In this document: positions 33,069 through 44,023 of the stretch, one piece after another
Layout of the letters: the number at the start of each line of letters is the position of its first letter
Numbering within the stretch: position 1 is the first letter of the stretch
Source of the DNA: Dactylonectria macrodidyma
Lineage: Eukaryota; Ascomycota; Sordariomycetes; Hypocreales; Nectriaceae
Length of the DNA stretch: 64,000 nucleotides
Assembly (NCBI GenBank): GCA_020744425.1
Contig: JAGMUV010000004.1
Coordinates: 3,844,001 to 3,908,000, forward strand
Direction of reading: 5' to 3'
Program-made: the position numbers and the translations under genes
Notes under the pieces: model-generated
What the model was told of the DNA's origin: nothing
Database searches by the model: none
What the model saw: the letters and a program-made list of their open reading frames with translations, nothing else

Positions 33069-36000
33069 CTAATTATGATACCATCCATCCTCGTCATCCT
33101 CCACCTCCGTGTACAGCCCCCTGTGTTCACGATAGATGTGCGCATAAATCTCGTCCTCGTCCGCCTCCTTACCGCAGGCATAGCACCAGTGCGTTCCGCA
33201 GGGGCAGCTTATGTGGTCACACCCGCTGACCTTCTGCGTCGTGGCCGTGCATCCCGGGCAAGACTTGAGCTTGAGCTTCATCGCCGAGTCCATTGCCTCA
33301 CAATCATCGCAAGTCCAGCCTATCACTTCCGGGGGTGCGCCTCTGGCACAGGCTCGCTCGACGTACTTCTTGGCGAAGCCGCACTTGTCGCACCACGCGT
33401 ATACCCATGATCCCGCGTCTTCAACGGCCTTCTTCAAGTCACCCAGGTTCGCAAGGCCGTAAGGTGCAATCGTCTTAGGGGCTGGAAGGCGACGGCAGAA
33501 TGCACACGACAGTGCTGCAACGTTGATGATACGTCCAACCGTGTTGAGTCCGTACCAGTCCTTGCTGCAGCCGTTGCAGATGAGCTGGTGGCAGCCAGCA
33601 CGACCACAAGCCTGGCGAAGGTCTGCCTTGCGCACGTTGGAGAAGCAGAGACTGCACACGCCGGACTCGGTTCGCCGAGCCATGACCCATCCATGAAGGG
33701 ACTCTCTCACTTCCGACTGGTTCTGGACCAGCTTACCATCGATGGTGAGAGTAGTGGAATTGACCGGGAGGATCTCTACCTTCTCCGAGAGGTTGGCCAG
33801 GTCGCAATGCGAGGCCGTGTAGAACAAAGAGCGCCCATTAAACGCTTCAGCGATTGCTCCGTCGCCGTTCTTCAGGACCCAGTCCGACCCATTCTCTTTG
33901 GCCAAGGCCTCGGCAGTCGTATCCTGAGTAATGATGGTCACAACGTCGGTAGCACAGGCCGAGCATTCGAACGCTGCGAGGTCCATGTTCTTGGGGCGAT
34001 ACTGCTCTGGCCAAATCACCCTGTTCAGACACTTAGAGCATTCAACGACTGGGGCCTGTCCCATTGCCCCCTTTCCGTCCGCATGGCGACAGTAGAAGCA
34101 CTTGGGTCGAACATTTAGAGCCTCTGGATTGTAGACGACGTACTGCGCTCGGCACTGCGCCCTGCTACACTCCACCCAGTACGCCTTAGACTTCTCGTTA
34201 TGTTCGGTGGAGACGTTGTTCACCCGTCTAACTTCGTAGTCGTCAGCCTTACTGCACGCGACGCAACTACAGGTTCGTTGAAGTGCGCATATGCCACAGA
34301 TCCCATCAGAGCTCATGATGGTAACTGATCGAGGGAACTTGCACTCTCGGCAGACGACAACCGGGCCGAGAGCCACCTTAGTCTTCTGCGGGCTCCATCC
34401 AATCTTGGCATGCAGAGTCGTCTTCATGTTTGCTTCGAGCATCTTGTAGTCCACCAGGGTCCTGAACAGCTTGCTGTCCTCCGTCTTCAGAATTCTAGAC
34501 TCAGGAGTCTGGCGCTTGGTGATGCCCGTAGCAACGCGCTTCTCAAAGTCATTGTCTGCATCGAGAAGTAGCCCAAGACACCCAACGTTCCATGTTTCAG
34601 GGATCTCGAGAGTGTTCCAGCGGTCGCAGAACGACAGAAGCTCCTGATCGGCCACCTCCCGCAGGGGGGCGATACCCATTCGCAGAGCAAGCGCCGCAAG
34701 CACGGCGGCCGGGCGAGCTGTAATCATTGTTCCAGGGAGAACGGCGTGGAGGAGGATCTTCCAGAACTTGCTCTGGTACTTGGGATCCGCAAGGGCCATG
34801 GGGATCTTTGGCACATCCTCCTCGCTGGTGGCCCTGATGTGTGCCGGCAGGTCTTCGGGCTTCTCAACGTAGCTGAGACGAGTCAAGACTTTCCCAAGCC
34901 GTCGCAGGATCCGGTAGTCGCACGACCTTCCAATCTCTAGCAGCTCGCCCCGCGTGAACTTGTTCAAAGGACGGTTGTCGGCATCCTCGTCATCTCCATG
35001 CTGGCCAGTCTTGACCTTGAAATCCGCGGTTGGGTCCAAGTACACAATGGGGAATCGATCCTCCACAGCAACATCCTTGATAGCAGCCTCAATGTCGGCC
35101 TTGTAGTTGTAAGACTCTTCAAGCCACGCCTTCATCCGTGCCTTCTCAGTGGCATCGGCGATGCGGTCAACCGCCAGACCAAAGGCAGTAATCAAGCCAT
35201 CTCGCGCCTCGTTGTTGCGATCGTTGCACACAGTCCTCCAGAGGGTACCAAAGATGGGGTTGACAGAAACGGCGGTGACGTTGGATGTGATGATGCGACG
35301 AAGCTGGTCAACCGCAAGCTTCTTGTAGTCCTCATCCTCGACGTAGCGCTTGGCAAAGTTCTTAACACTGGGCCCTCGAGCCACGAGGAGAGTGGGCATA
35401 TCCTTGAGGGCAACAGAGGTCTGATTGACGTTCGCCGATGTTCCCGTCAGGGACGGTCCAGAGTTGCCCATGGCAAAGTATCTGTTTAGGATGCTGTCAT
35501 TTTCAGTCCTTCCCTGGCCGATGTCGGTCTGAACGCGATACGACCTCAACTCGCCGGCCTTGGTGTTGTCATTCTCGAGTGCCTTGCCAGCACCCATCCA
35601 AGTGAGTAGTATTCCCAGGGTCAACTGGGAGATTGTGTGGGAGGTGACATCGGAGATAGTGAAGTTTGCGCCTCCCGTGACAGTTGAGAGGTAGAGGTAG
35701 GGGCTGAAGGAGCACATGCTCTGGTGGCTGACAATGCTGAAGACTACGCCCCTCTTCGGGCCGTCTTTGAAGGACGCTGCACCTGAAGCCCAGTCGGCGA
35801 AGCGACGGCCGTATCCCCCGTAGCTCTTTGAGTCGGACAACTTCTTCAGCTCTGTGTTGAAGTTCTTACCTCCAGTAGCCTTGAAATGCGGAGGGGCGTC
35901 GGTGTAAAGGAGAACGACAGTAGTGACATCCTCTCGCATCTTTTCATATGCGAGGGCGAGACCCGTCTTGGTAGCCTCAGGCCAGTCACCTCCACAGTCG

Positions 36001-36278
36001 GGAAAGACGCGGCGAGCCATCTGAAGAACCGTCTCCTGACTGACAATTCCTGGGCCGGTAACGGACCCGGAAGGAGAGCACCATCCCGACCATTCGGTAA
36101 GGCGGCCACCACAATAGTCTCTGTATATTACGACGCCGATACACTCGAAGCAGCCCGTGAGGGCAGACAAGCTGATGATCTCGGGGAGGGATTTGTTGAG
36201 GGCGTGGATAACCTCGCCCATGGAGGCCGTCGCATCGAGGACGATCAGAAGATCATGGGGGCCCTTTGTGCGAACCAT
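33069..36278 (-). CDS. vWA domain plus RING-IBR-RING (RBR-type) protein, 1,069 aa
   Basis: Predicted ubiquitin ligase with a von Willebrand factor A domain. Single exon. The vWA domain spans about 7-230; its metal site motif D-x-T-x-S is intact (DATAS, 15-19). A helical middle region (about 290-620) has no domain I recognise. A Cys-rich middle block follows (CRECKFP near 655, then CGICAL, CSCVAC, CSKCLN). The C-terminus reads as RING1 (CSLC ... CGRAGCHQLICNGC ... CAFC, about 875-928), an IBR-like segment (CDKCGF ... CDDCE, about 963-995) and RING2 (CPGC ... SGCDHISCPCGTHWCYACG, 1007-1036). In RBR ligases the Cys of the GCxH segment forms the ubiquitin thioester; Cys1020 occupies that place. 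Domain borders are by eye. Targets are unknown. Confidence 0.85.
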   Translation of the reverse strand: MVRTKGPHDLLIVLDATASMGEVIHALNKSLPEIISLSALTGCFECIGVVIYRDYCGGRLTEWSGWCSPSGSVTGPGIVSQETVLQMARRVFPDCGGDWPEATKTGLALAYEKMREDVTTVVLLYTDAPPHFKATGGKNFNTELKKLSDSKSYGGYGRRFADWASGAASFKDGPKRGVVFSIVSHQSMCSFSPYLYLSTVTGGANFTISDVTSHTISQLTLGILLTWMGAGKALENDNTKAGELRSYRVQTDIGQGRTENDSILNRYFAMGNSGPSLTGTSANVNQTSVALKDMPTLLVARGPSVKNFAKRYVEDEDYKKLAVDQLRRIITSNVTAVSVNPIFGTLWRTVCNDRNNEARDGLITAFGLAVDRIADATEKARMKAWLEESYNYKADIEAAIKDVAVEDRFPIVYLDPTADFKVKTGQHGDDEDADNRPLNKFTRGELLEIGRSCDYRILRRLGKVLTRLSYVEKPEDLPAHIRATSEEDVPKIPMALADPKYQSKFWKILLHAVLPGTMITARPAAVLAALALRMGIAPLREVADQELLSFCDRWNTLEIPETWNVGCLGLLLDADNDFEKRVATGITKRQTPESRILKTEDSKLFRTLVDYKMLEANMKTTLHAKIGWSPQKTKVALGPVVVCRECKFPRSVTIMSSDGICGICALQRTCSCVACSKADDYEVRRVNNVSTEHNEKSKAYWVECSRAQCRAQYVVYNPEALNVRPKCFYCRHADGKGAMGQAPVVECSKCLNRVIWPEQYRPKNMDLAAFECSACATDVVTIITQDTTAEALAKENGSDWVLKNGDGAIAEAFNGRSLFYTASHCDLANLSEKVEILPVNSTTLTIDGKLVQNQSEVRESLHGWVMARRTESGVCSLCFSNVRKADLRQACGRAGCHQLICNGCSKDWYGLNTVGRIINVAALSCAFCRRLPAPKTIAPYGLANLGDLKKAVEDAGSWVYAWCDKCGFAKKYVERACARGAPPEVIGWTCDDCEAMDSAMKLKLKSCPGCTATTQKVSGCDHISCPCGTHWCYACGKEADEDEIYAHIYREHRGLYTEVEDDEDGWYHN

Positions 36279-38010
36279 GATGACTTGTGTTAGCGAGTCG
36301 TGATGGTTTGGCTGTTGATGGTTGTTAATGGTTGTTTAGGAGTTTGCGGACTCAACAGATCAACTCAACAACTTACCAACCAACAGTGATCTGAGAAGGC
36401 AGGAGCAACTCAACTTGTAATGAGTTGAGACATTGACAAAAGCCAAAGGGTGAGAGCGATGGCATCCTTTATACCCAAGTTCGGTAGGTAGCGATGGGTG
36501 TCATGTATGACGCTGCGGACGCTCATTTCCCCCAACATAGCCTATTATCGGCTTGTCTACCACCAAATTAGGGAGGTAGGTAGTGACTCAGGCCGTTGAA
36601 GCTGACCGAATGAGTCGATGCGCTTTCGAGGAGTAAGCTTGGAGGTTGGACGGACCACAGACGAACCAACTGACCCTGCCCTGAGATCCAAGGCACTCCT
36701 GCTGAGCCACAGCAGCCCATACGAGCTTGCTAAGGCTGGTGCACCTCGGCTTAGGCACCCGTTAGTGGTCCCCTGAAACATAATACGCCACAGCGAGTTC
36801 CAGTGGGTGGTTCAGTGCCCACTAGAGGCCGCCGGGACGCCCACTAACAGCGACTTCCCCGCTACGGCCCCTAGCGCACTGCCACCAGTCTCCGCAGGGC
36901 AGATTGTCAGGCAGATCTCGACGGCAGAGCATTCCACGACAAAGTAAACAAATCACATCAATGGTCTCCATGGTAGAATGTTGTTTAACATCATATTGAC
37001 ATTTGTATATCATCTCGGGGTATCATATCCCAGCACCTGGGTGGTTTAGAGTGCACTTGATTCTTGGTTCCCGGAAAACGCAAGATCTTTATTCTTGTCA
37101 GTATCATCCATGTCCAAGGTACTGACCTGCCTGAGAGTTCATCTTCCCCAAAACATGATATGTGACTCGACCGGCGAATCCTCTTGGACCGAAATCGGCT
37201 TCAGATATAAGATTCCGTTCCAAAATGGAAGTCTCCGATCGACATGATGCCTCGAGATGGCACCGTCAACATACAGTTACACAAGCAAAATATTCTCCAG
37301 CCTGACTCCAATTGACGGCAGTGCTGTTGTTCTGAATCCAACACTGGAGGTTTGTTTGTTGCAACCCTGCATCGAGATGTAACCTGGTCGTGGTGAGCGA
37401 CACCCTGCCATGTTCATGTCATGACACGCCTGCCCTCACACATCAACTAATTTATATAAACATCAGCCATCAACGTATTTCCCATGACAGTTGACATCAC
37501 TCGGCTACTACCATAATATCCTTACAGGTCATATCATTCGATGAATATACACACAGTGCTCAAGGTGACCAGAGTGGTCAGCCTTTTGGTCAACTAGGAC
37601 CAGATTCATCCAAATTCGCCAACCCCATCTTACTCAACTTCTTCGACAAGCTCATTTGCAGCCAGATGTTTTTCTTACAATGTTGTCAAAAGTCACGAAC
37701 GCGGTCCGGTTCTTTATTTACTCCAATTCCAATTACCCATCCCCAATATTCAATCCCCAATATTAATGCCTTTGGTGCACCAAGTGTAAGACAACGGGCC
37801 CCATTTGGGAAAAGTGAGTGTCTAGCCCAGTCACGATGCTTCCACAGACATCCGCCCGTCCTCCCTTGAGATCACCACCTTCTTTTACCGCGCCGATCGC
37901 GCATTTTTGTTTTCTTTCACGTTCGTATTTTCACTTTTCCCTTTTTCCCTTTCTCGTCCTCACATACAGGTCACAAAGAAAGAACATACATACACACTCA
38001 ACCGCTCGAG
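36279..38010. other. Intergenic region, no gene seen
   Basis: Contains the promoters of the divergent vWA-RBR and N-acetyltransferase-like genes. Just upstream of 38011 lies a pyrimidine-rich leader. Short open frames only. Confidence 0.6.
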
Positions 38011-39009
38011 ATGGCTCCCCGCCTGAGGTTCCGCCGCTCCCAGCTCGAGCCGTACTTTGCCCGCATTCGGGTGCCTGTCATGGAGCGGCCAGGCAATGTC
38101 GAGGAGCTCTCGCCGTCGAAGCAGCTACAGATCCTCACGCTGCTTCACAAATGCCACCTGTGCAACATTCCCTTTGAGAACCTCAGCATGCACTACTCGT
38201 GGCACCGCATCATCGATGTCGACCCGCAACATCTCTACAACAAGATCATTCTCGAGCCCGGCCGCGGGGGTTACGGCATGGAGAACAACACCATCTTCTA
38301 TGCACTGCTCGCGACGCTGGGCTTCGATGTCTACATGGCTGGCTCTAGGGTATACCAGCAAGAAGTCGGCAAGTATAACGGCTTCAACCATTGTGTCATC
38401 ATCGTCAACATTGGGGACCAGCCTTACATGGTTGACGTGGGCTTCGGCGCCAAGGGGCCCCTAGGCCCCCTCAAGATGGATGCCGAAGCACGTCAGGTCA
38501 TCAAACAGATTGGGCCCTCAAGCATTCGACTCAAATACGATGCCATTCCTCAGGGCTATAATCGGAGAGCAAAGTACTGGATCTACGAGCATCAAGTCAG
38601 CCCAGGAGCAGAGTGGGCACCCCTCTACTGTTTCACCGACCTCGAATTCCTGCCCGAGGACATCAAGCACATCAACATGGCGCCTTCTACATCCCCAGCC
38701 AGTATCTTCACCCAAAAGATCATATGTCATCGCTTCACCACGGACAACGACTTCAAGGTGGTCCACGGGAGGATCGAGGTGCAGACCCGCTGGGACACCG
38801 ACGACGCCATAGTCAACGGCTCTCTGATCATGATTGGGAGCACATTGAAGCTTCGTACCGACGGTGTCACCGTCTGGCAGATGGAGATGGAGACGGAGAC
38901 GGAGAGGCTCAAAGCGCTGCAGAAGTACTTTCTCATCAAGCTTCCTGAGCATGACCGACATGCCATTCGGGGATCCGCGACTGAGATCACCAGCAGGGCT
39001 TCTGCCTGA
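38011..39009 (+). CDS. Arylamine N-acetyltransferase homologue lacking the catalytic cysteine, 332 aa
   Basis: Member of the arylamine N-acetyltransferase (NAT) family, whose enzymes move acetyl or malonyl groups from CoA to arylamines through a Cys-His-Asp triad. Single exon. Family landmarks: IPFENLSMH (53-61), RGGYGMENN (85-93), FNHCVIIV (125-132) and MVDVGFG (140-146). In active NATs the RGG[FY] motif is followed by the nucleophilic Cys. Here residue 89 is Gly (GGC at 38275-38277). His127 and Asp142 of the triad are present. The rest of the frame is intact, so this is not obvious decay. It could be a non-catalytic family member, a natural variant or a sequencing error. A thioesterase-like gene follows on the same strand. 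Confidence 0.88.
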   Translation: MAPRLRFRRSQLEPYFARIRVPVMERPGNVEELSPSKQLQILTLLHKCHLCNIPFENLSMHYSWHRIIDVDPQHLYNKIILEPGRGGYGMENNTIFYALLATLGFDVYMAGSRVYQQEVGKYNGFNHCVIIVNIGDQPYMVDVGFGAKGPLGPLKMDAEARQVIKQIGPSSIRLKYDAIPQGYNRRAKYWIYEHQVSPGAEWAPLYCFTDLEFLPEDIKHINMAPSTSPASIFTQKIICHRFTTDNDFKVVHGRIEVQTRWDTDDAIVNGSLIMIGSTLKLRTDGVTVWQMEMETETERLKALQKYFLIKLPEHDRHAIRGSATEITSRASA

Positions 39010-39493
39010 GAGATGATTGTCTCGAAACAATTGCATTCTAGCTGCCTCGTTTGCGATATGTTGGATACGTGTAAGCTGGCGAGTCGATACTTGGCATTTC
39101 TTGGCCCTTTTTATTAATTTTTCAAACGACTTCACATTAATGATAGAGTTACATATAAATACGTATAATATTTCCTTATAAGCGGAGTACATTTCATATC
39201 CCTGACTAATTGTTCTAGAACCACGGAGAATAATGAACTCGGAGCCGAGTATCGACCAGATCCGGATCATGCCACACATACCCTTGCCAGTAGATGCCAG
39301 AGATGTCACGAGCTATCCGCTTTGAGGGTTTACCTCGGCTGGTGTACCAGGACTCTAAAGATCTGTCTGTACCCCATACAATCAATCGGAATAGCTAGCA
39401 TCTCGGTTTTAGGTTCGATTCAATTTTGTTGCGCAGATTGATCATCGCACGTGAGATTTTGGTACTTGTAGCGCCCATTTGCTGACGCGCAGG
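39010..39493. other. Short intergenic region
   Basis: Separates the NAT-like gene from the thioesterase-like gene on the same strand. AT-rich in its first half. No gene seen. Confidence 0.6.
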
Positions 39494-40506
39494 ATGGCGG
39501 CCGCTCCCTCGTTTGAGAAGGACTCCCAAGTCGCTCGATTGGACGAGTCGACGTTCGCTGCTGATCTGACTAGGGCATTCTGCGTTGGAGAAGGTATGAC
39601 ACGCAACCCGAATCCCTAATTACACGCTCTTGTCTGACCACAGCACATCACACAGTCCCCAATGGCGGTTACGTCGCGTCCATCTTCCTCCGTGTCGCAA
39701 GCGCATACCTGAGCCCGCGAAACCAACCCGATCCCATCGCGGCTCACTGGCAATTCCTCAATGCGACACACCAAGGGCGCGCCATACTCGTTGTCGAAGA
39801 CACCAAGCCGGGGCGAGGCACGTCTGTTGTCCACGTCACTCTTTACCAGGGCGAGCTTCTGTCGCAGAGCCCATGGGTGTCGCCGAAGTCAAAGAAGAGG
39901 GCGGTGGCTTATATCACGAACTCGCGGCTTGCGGGCGAGGAGGGCATCAGCATACCGACGGGCTTCGATGTGAAGGATCCGCCTCCGCCAGTTGATTTGA
40001 GCCAGCTGGCTGCGGGTAAAGACGCCAATTGGGAGCGGTTGCACATGCCCATCATGGACCATGTTCCAATCCTGCACAATCTCGAGTTCTACACTCCAAA
40101 GGGCTGCAGCTTTCGCCCAGCCACGTACGACTTCTGGGTCCGGATGGCAAACGTCGAGGGCTTCACCAACGCCTCGCTGGGGTACATCTCAGACGCTGGG
40201 CCGCCGCTTCTAGTCGAGACCTTCCGACCCTCGGGTCCAGACTCGGTCGTTCCCGAGGGAGGGTTTGCGTTCAACAAGATGTTTTGGTATCCGACGGTGA
40301 CGATGAGTCTCGAGGTCAAGAAGCCGCTGGCGGCAGACGGGGAGGAGTGGCTGCGGATGCGGGTGGCGGCAAAGGTGCTGAAGAATGGACGGTACGACGC
40401 CGAGGTGATTGTGTTTGATCGTCATGGCGAGGTTGTGGCATTGAGTAACCACGTTGCGTTGGCTGTGGATATTGAGAGGAACTACTCGAGGAAGGGGAAG
40501 CTCTAG
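39494..40506 (+). CDS. Thioesterase-like (hotdog fold) protein, 320 aa
   Basis: Predicted acyl-CoA thioesterase of the fungal thioesterase-like family (TesB/4HBT_3 type, double hotdog). Exons 39494-39593 and 39644-40506 with donor GTATGA and acceptor CACAG; the frame is continuous. HHTVPNGGYVASI near residue 34-46 is the usual start of the first hotdog, and AHWQFLNAT plus a KPGRGTSVVHVTLYQ block match the family. The second hotdog includes FNKMFWYPTVTMSLEV and ends at DRHGEVVALSNHVALAV. No signal peptide or targeting signal is obvious. Such proteins hydrolyse acyl-CoA esters, but the chain preference cannot be read from sequence. It follows the NAT-like gene, 484 bp away, on the same strand. 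Confidence 0.85.
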
Positions 40507-41818
40507 GCTTGCTTGAAGTGACTGGAACGTTGGTGATTGCAACGCACAACATTTGTGACGCAGTACATAAACGGTGGAATGAACAAGTACAGACCTGATA
40601 ATTAGAAGTAGATGTGTCGTAAAGACAAGATGATAGCTCATTATAACACGCACAAGTAGTTTAATTATCGTTTGTCATGTTGTTTTCTGATTATTGTGAT
40701 TTGTGAGTTAGAATGACCAAGATTATCCAGACAGTGTTCGGATTATCTAAAGACGACTCGTTTGTAAATATTTTTAACTGACCATGTTGGATATATTTCG
40801 AATAGGACATCGATTGCAACCCATGGCATTGTTAGTCAATCACGACTTGGTGTTCTTGAGTTTACGCCCTCTGTGAAGCTGGATACTCTTTATGTGATTA
40901 CCCTGCAGCATCTTAACTGTGGCTCGGTGGGCCTCGCACCAGCTTTTAGCGGCAGCGCTAAAATAAGGCATCGTTGCAGCACTGGAAACGTTGGACCAAC
41001 CCCGCGTCGCCTGGCACCCATCTCGACCCAAGCAGCGCAGGTGCGACGTCATCCGTCATCACTCTATTGCCCTTACCGAAATGCCCCTTGGGGTTTATCT
41101 TGGTCCTCTCTTGAGCTTCTTTCTCTCCGCCAACGAGTGACCTTATTGCTGTAAAAATCCTGGTGCAATAGGCGACAATCAGCCGCCTCTGAATCCCATC
41201 ACCACTTTTTCCACCCGCCAAACCGCCACTTGCTGCAAGCATGTCTCACAACGCGGCCCCCAAATTTCCGGCATGCACTGCGCTAATTGGGTGGAAGGAG
41301 CCGCACCCCCACAGCGGGTGGCCCACTGAAGGCTCAGCGGACCCCTACTGGACCAGTCGCGGGACTCCTCCAGAGCCTTGTCGGTTCGCGAGGACAATAT
41401 TGCCTTGCAGTGGAACCATGAGGCGTCTTTCAGCTTTCTCCTTCATCCTCTCTCTGCAAGCCACCTTGGACAGCACATGTACTGTACATGCCTTTGCTGA
41501 TGGATGGCGCACCGTTCAACATGCCTGACACTCCTCCTTTATCATGAAGCCTGATTTCTAGCCTGCTTGCCGACGAATCCGCTCGTCTTCCACTTCATCG
41601 CGTCGCATCGCTGCTGTCGTTTCTCGTCACTCGTCGCTTATAATCGAAGCCCTATCGCGCGCCATTCTACATCTTTTGCGACCCAATTCAGCCTTACGTC
41701 TTCGTCTGATTCTTCTCGCTTGCTATATACTCTCTGCCGACATTCCTATCGTCCACCCCGTTGAAAACCTATACCCGAACCAAGCTCCCAGCGCATCCGG
41801 CGCGCTTAATCCTCCAAC
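40507..41818. other. Intergenic region, no gene seen
   Basis: 3' flank of the thioesterase-like gene, AT-rich to about 40870, then a pyrimidine-rich leader before the gene at 41819. Confidence 0.6.
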
Positions 41819-44023
41819 ATGGCGGGAGCTGATCCCGAGGTCGTCGTAGCCTTGGTGGCCCTCGTCATCTCCCTCGTCGCCCTGGCCGCGACTTTTATGC
41901 AGGTCATGCAGCAATACTACGCTTCAGCTGCCGGCTATTCGCAGTGCAACCCAAAAGTCATGGGTCGCTGGGCTTCCACCAAGACACGACGGTTCTCCTG
42001 GGACGAGCTCCGATTTGAGGTCGAGTTCCACGTTCCCGTCATCTTCGTCTCGCCTCCCTCAAACAAACGCGGTCCTGTACCAAACGAACCAATATACTTC
42101 CTCGACGGATCTCAGAATAGCCTCGACAGCACTTGGTCCGAACTCAGCGTCGATCTCGTCCCCCGCGACGACTTTGCCAAGCGGTCCCACAAGGAACAGG
42201 TTCATACCACCGATAACGAGCGTGCCTCGTGGACCATGCTCCTCTCCGCCATCCAGCGCATGGAAAAGGATTCCGACGAGTGGCAACACACCCAGTATCA
42301 GAATATGGGCCCGCCAAACAACGTGTCCGACCAGCTGGCGCTACCCCCAAAGCCTCCATCTCCCCACGACAAGCACACGCTCATGGTCGCTCTCCAGCGC
42401 ATGCGCAAGAGCTGGGATACAATGCCAGCTACAATCACTCGACCCTTTGCCACCACTACCATGTGCCACTTGATAGAGATGATGGGTGCGTTGGGTGTCT
42501 ACTGGAAGGAGTTTAATCGTACGCACGACCGCTACCGTGCTGAGGGCAACGGCTTCATGCTCCTCGGCGAGAGGGTCACCGACCTGGGCCTCATGTTCTC
42601 CTTCCGTGTCTACGGCAAGTGCGTATTTGAACGTAAGCGGGTTATTCCCGTCGACGAGATCAAAGAGCTCTGCTTTGGCTACGTTCCTACTATATACAGA
42701 GAGACGTTTGACTATCGACGACTCGGGTTCCTGGAAGACTATGAACAAAACATTGGCACCCTGCAAATGGCTAGCCGGAGCGATATCTCCGAAACTCTTG
42801 TCCTAATTGGATGTAACAAAAACGCAGTCCGCTGCTACACTGACCCGGACAAGCAAACCTCTCACCTGTTCCCAGGTAAGTACTGATAACTTTCCAGCTA
42901 TGCCCAGGTCCAATGCTAACTGGTCGTAGTATCGCTTGAGGTTCTCGGCATGCTCAGTCAAATGTTCCATATCGAAGACAGCAGCTACACATACATCCCG
43001 AACCCGACACCTGATCGTTGGGACAAGCGTGCTCTCTCCCTCGTCAAGATGTTGGAGTCGTACGAACAACTTGTCCAGTCAACACTTCCAGGAGTGGCAC
43101 GAAACATAGTTATCCTGAGGAAGATCAACTACCACGTCCGTCAGATCCTGACTCACCATCTTCTCCAGGATTTCCTGGAGCAGTTGCGGTTCCTCAAGGC
43201 TCTCCATGCAGCCATCGAGGATTGCGACGAGATTCTGACGGCCAAGGCGCGAGGATCTCAGAGCGTTCCTATCCCTCAAGTCTCGGGGCCTAGACGTAGT
43301 CTGGGGAACGCCGAGGGCGACAGGCAGGGCTTTCGACGAGAGATAGTGTTGGACGTCTTGCGATCTCATCTCCAGGAGGTCTTGCGGCTGCTAAACGATG
43401 GTGACGACCGAAACACGGATAATGCATCTCTCCATGCGGACTGGGCACCCTCATCGCCACAAGCTTCTCGATTCCCAGACGTGCCACGACCACCGCCACC
43501 AACTTTTGAGGATATGGACGCGGCAAGTCCCGATGACCGGCAACACAAGCTCATGGAGGTGTACTTTGAAGTCATCCGGCGAAAGGTGGTTCCTCACGCT
43601 ACGAGCTCGACGGACCGCCGGGCCAGCATCGTCGGGGCGCCACCCGGCTACGGCTTCCGGAGGGCGGGGACCGGCCGGACCCAAGCGAGCAGCATCCGGG
43701 AAGCTTCGCGAACGCGAAACGCAATGCCGCCGCTCCCATCGTCGACCCTGGAAAACGGCACCACTCTTGCCGCGCCATCCGTTCGGTCTGCCGCGAATGC
43801 GTCCCTCCATGAGGACAACGATTCAAATGTGGATCCGAAGGAGGAGCCCGAGCCGCCGGTCGAGGTGCCCCTGAGCAAGGAGGAGGTCTCGCACGACGAC
43901 GTGTGGTGCACGCTGGTGTTTCGGATGATTTGCTGGCTGATGCTGCACGACTTTAACAAGCTGGACGTGCAAGTGAGCAAAAGCGAGTTGCTGGGCAGTC
44001 GCATGCCCGTCTACATTGCCTGA
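41819..44023 (+). CDS. Fungal membrane-anchored protein of unknown function (possibly modin-like), 716 aa
   Basis: Exons 41819-42875 and 42930-44023, with donor GTAAGT and acceptor GTAG after a GCTAAC branch point. The N-terminus has one hydrophobic segment at about 8-26 (VVVALVALVISLVALAATF) that could be a signal anchor. After it comes QVMQQYYASAAGYSQC, which I recall from fungal proteins annotated as modin; this recollection is weak. The middle (about 190-400) is mixed and probably folded (LMFSFRVYGKCVFERKRVI). A helical segment (about 420-490) is followed by a Pro- and Arg-rich disordered part. The C-terminus has a second conserved block (DDVWCTLVFRMICWLMLHDFN). No catalytic motif is visible. 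Confidence 0.75.

Noticed and set aside
38518..39309. 263-codon minus-strand open frame
   Set aside because: Antisense to the N-acetyltransferase homologue, which carries clear family motifs.
39412..39421. GGTTCGATT, resembling a tRNA B box
   Set aside because: No A box, acceptor stem or cloverleaf can be formed around it.
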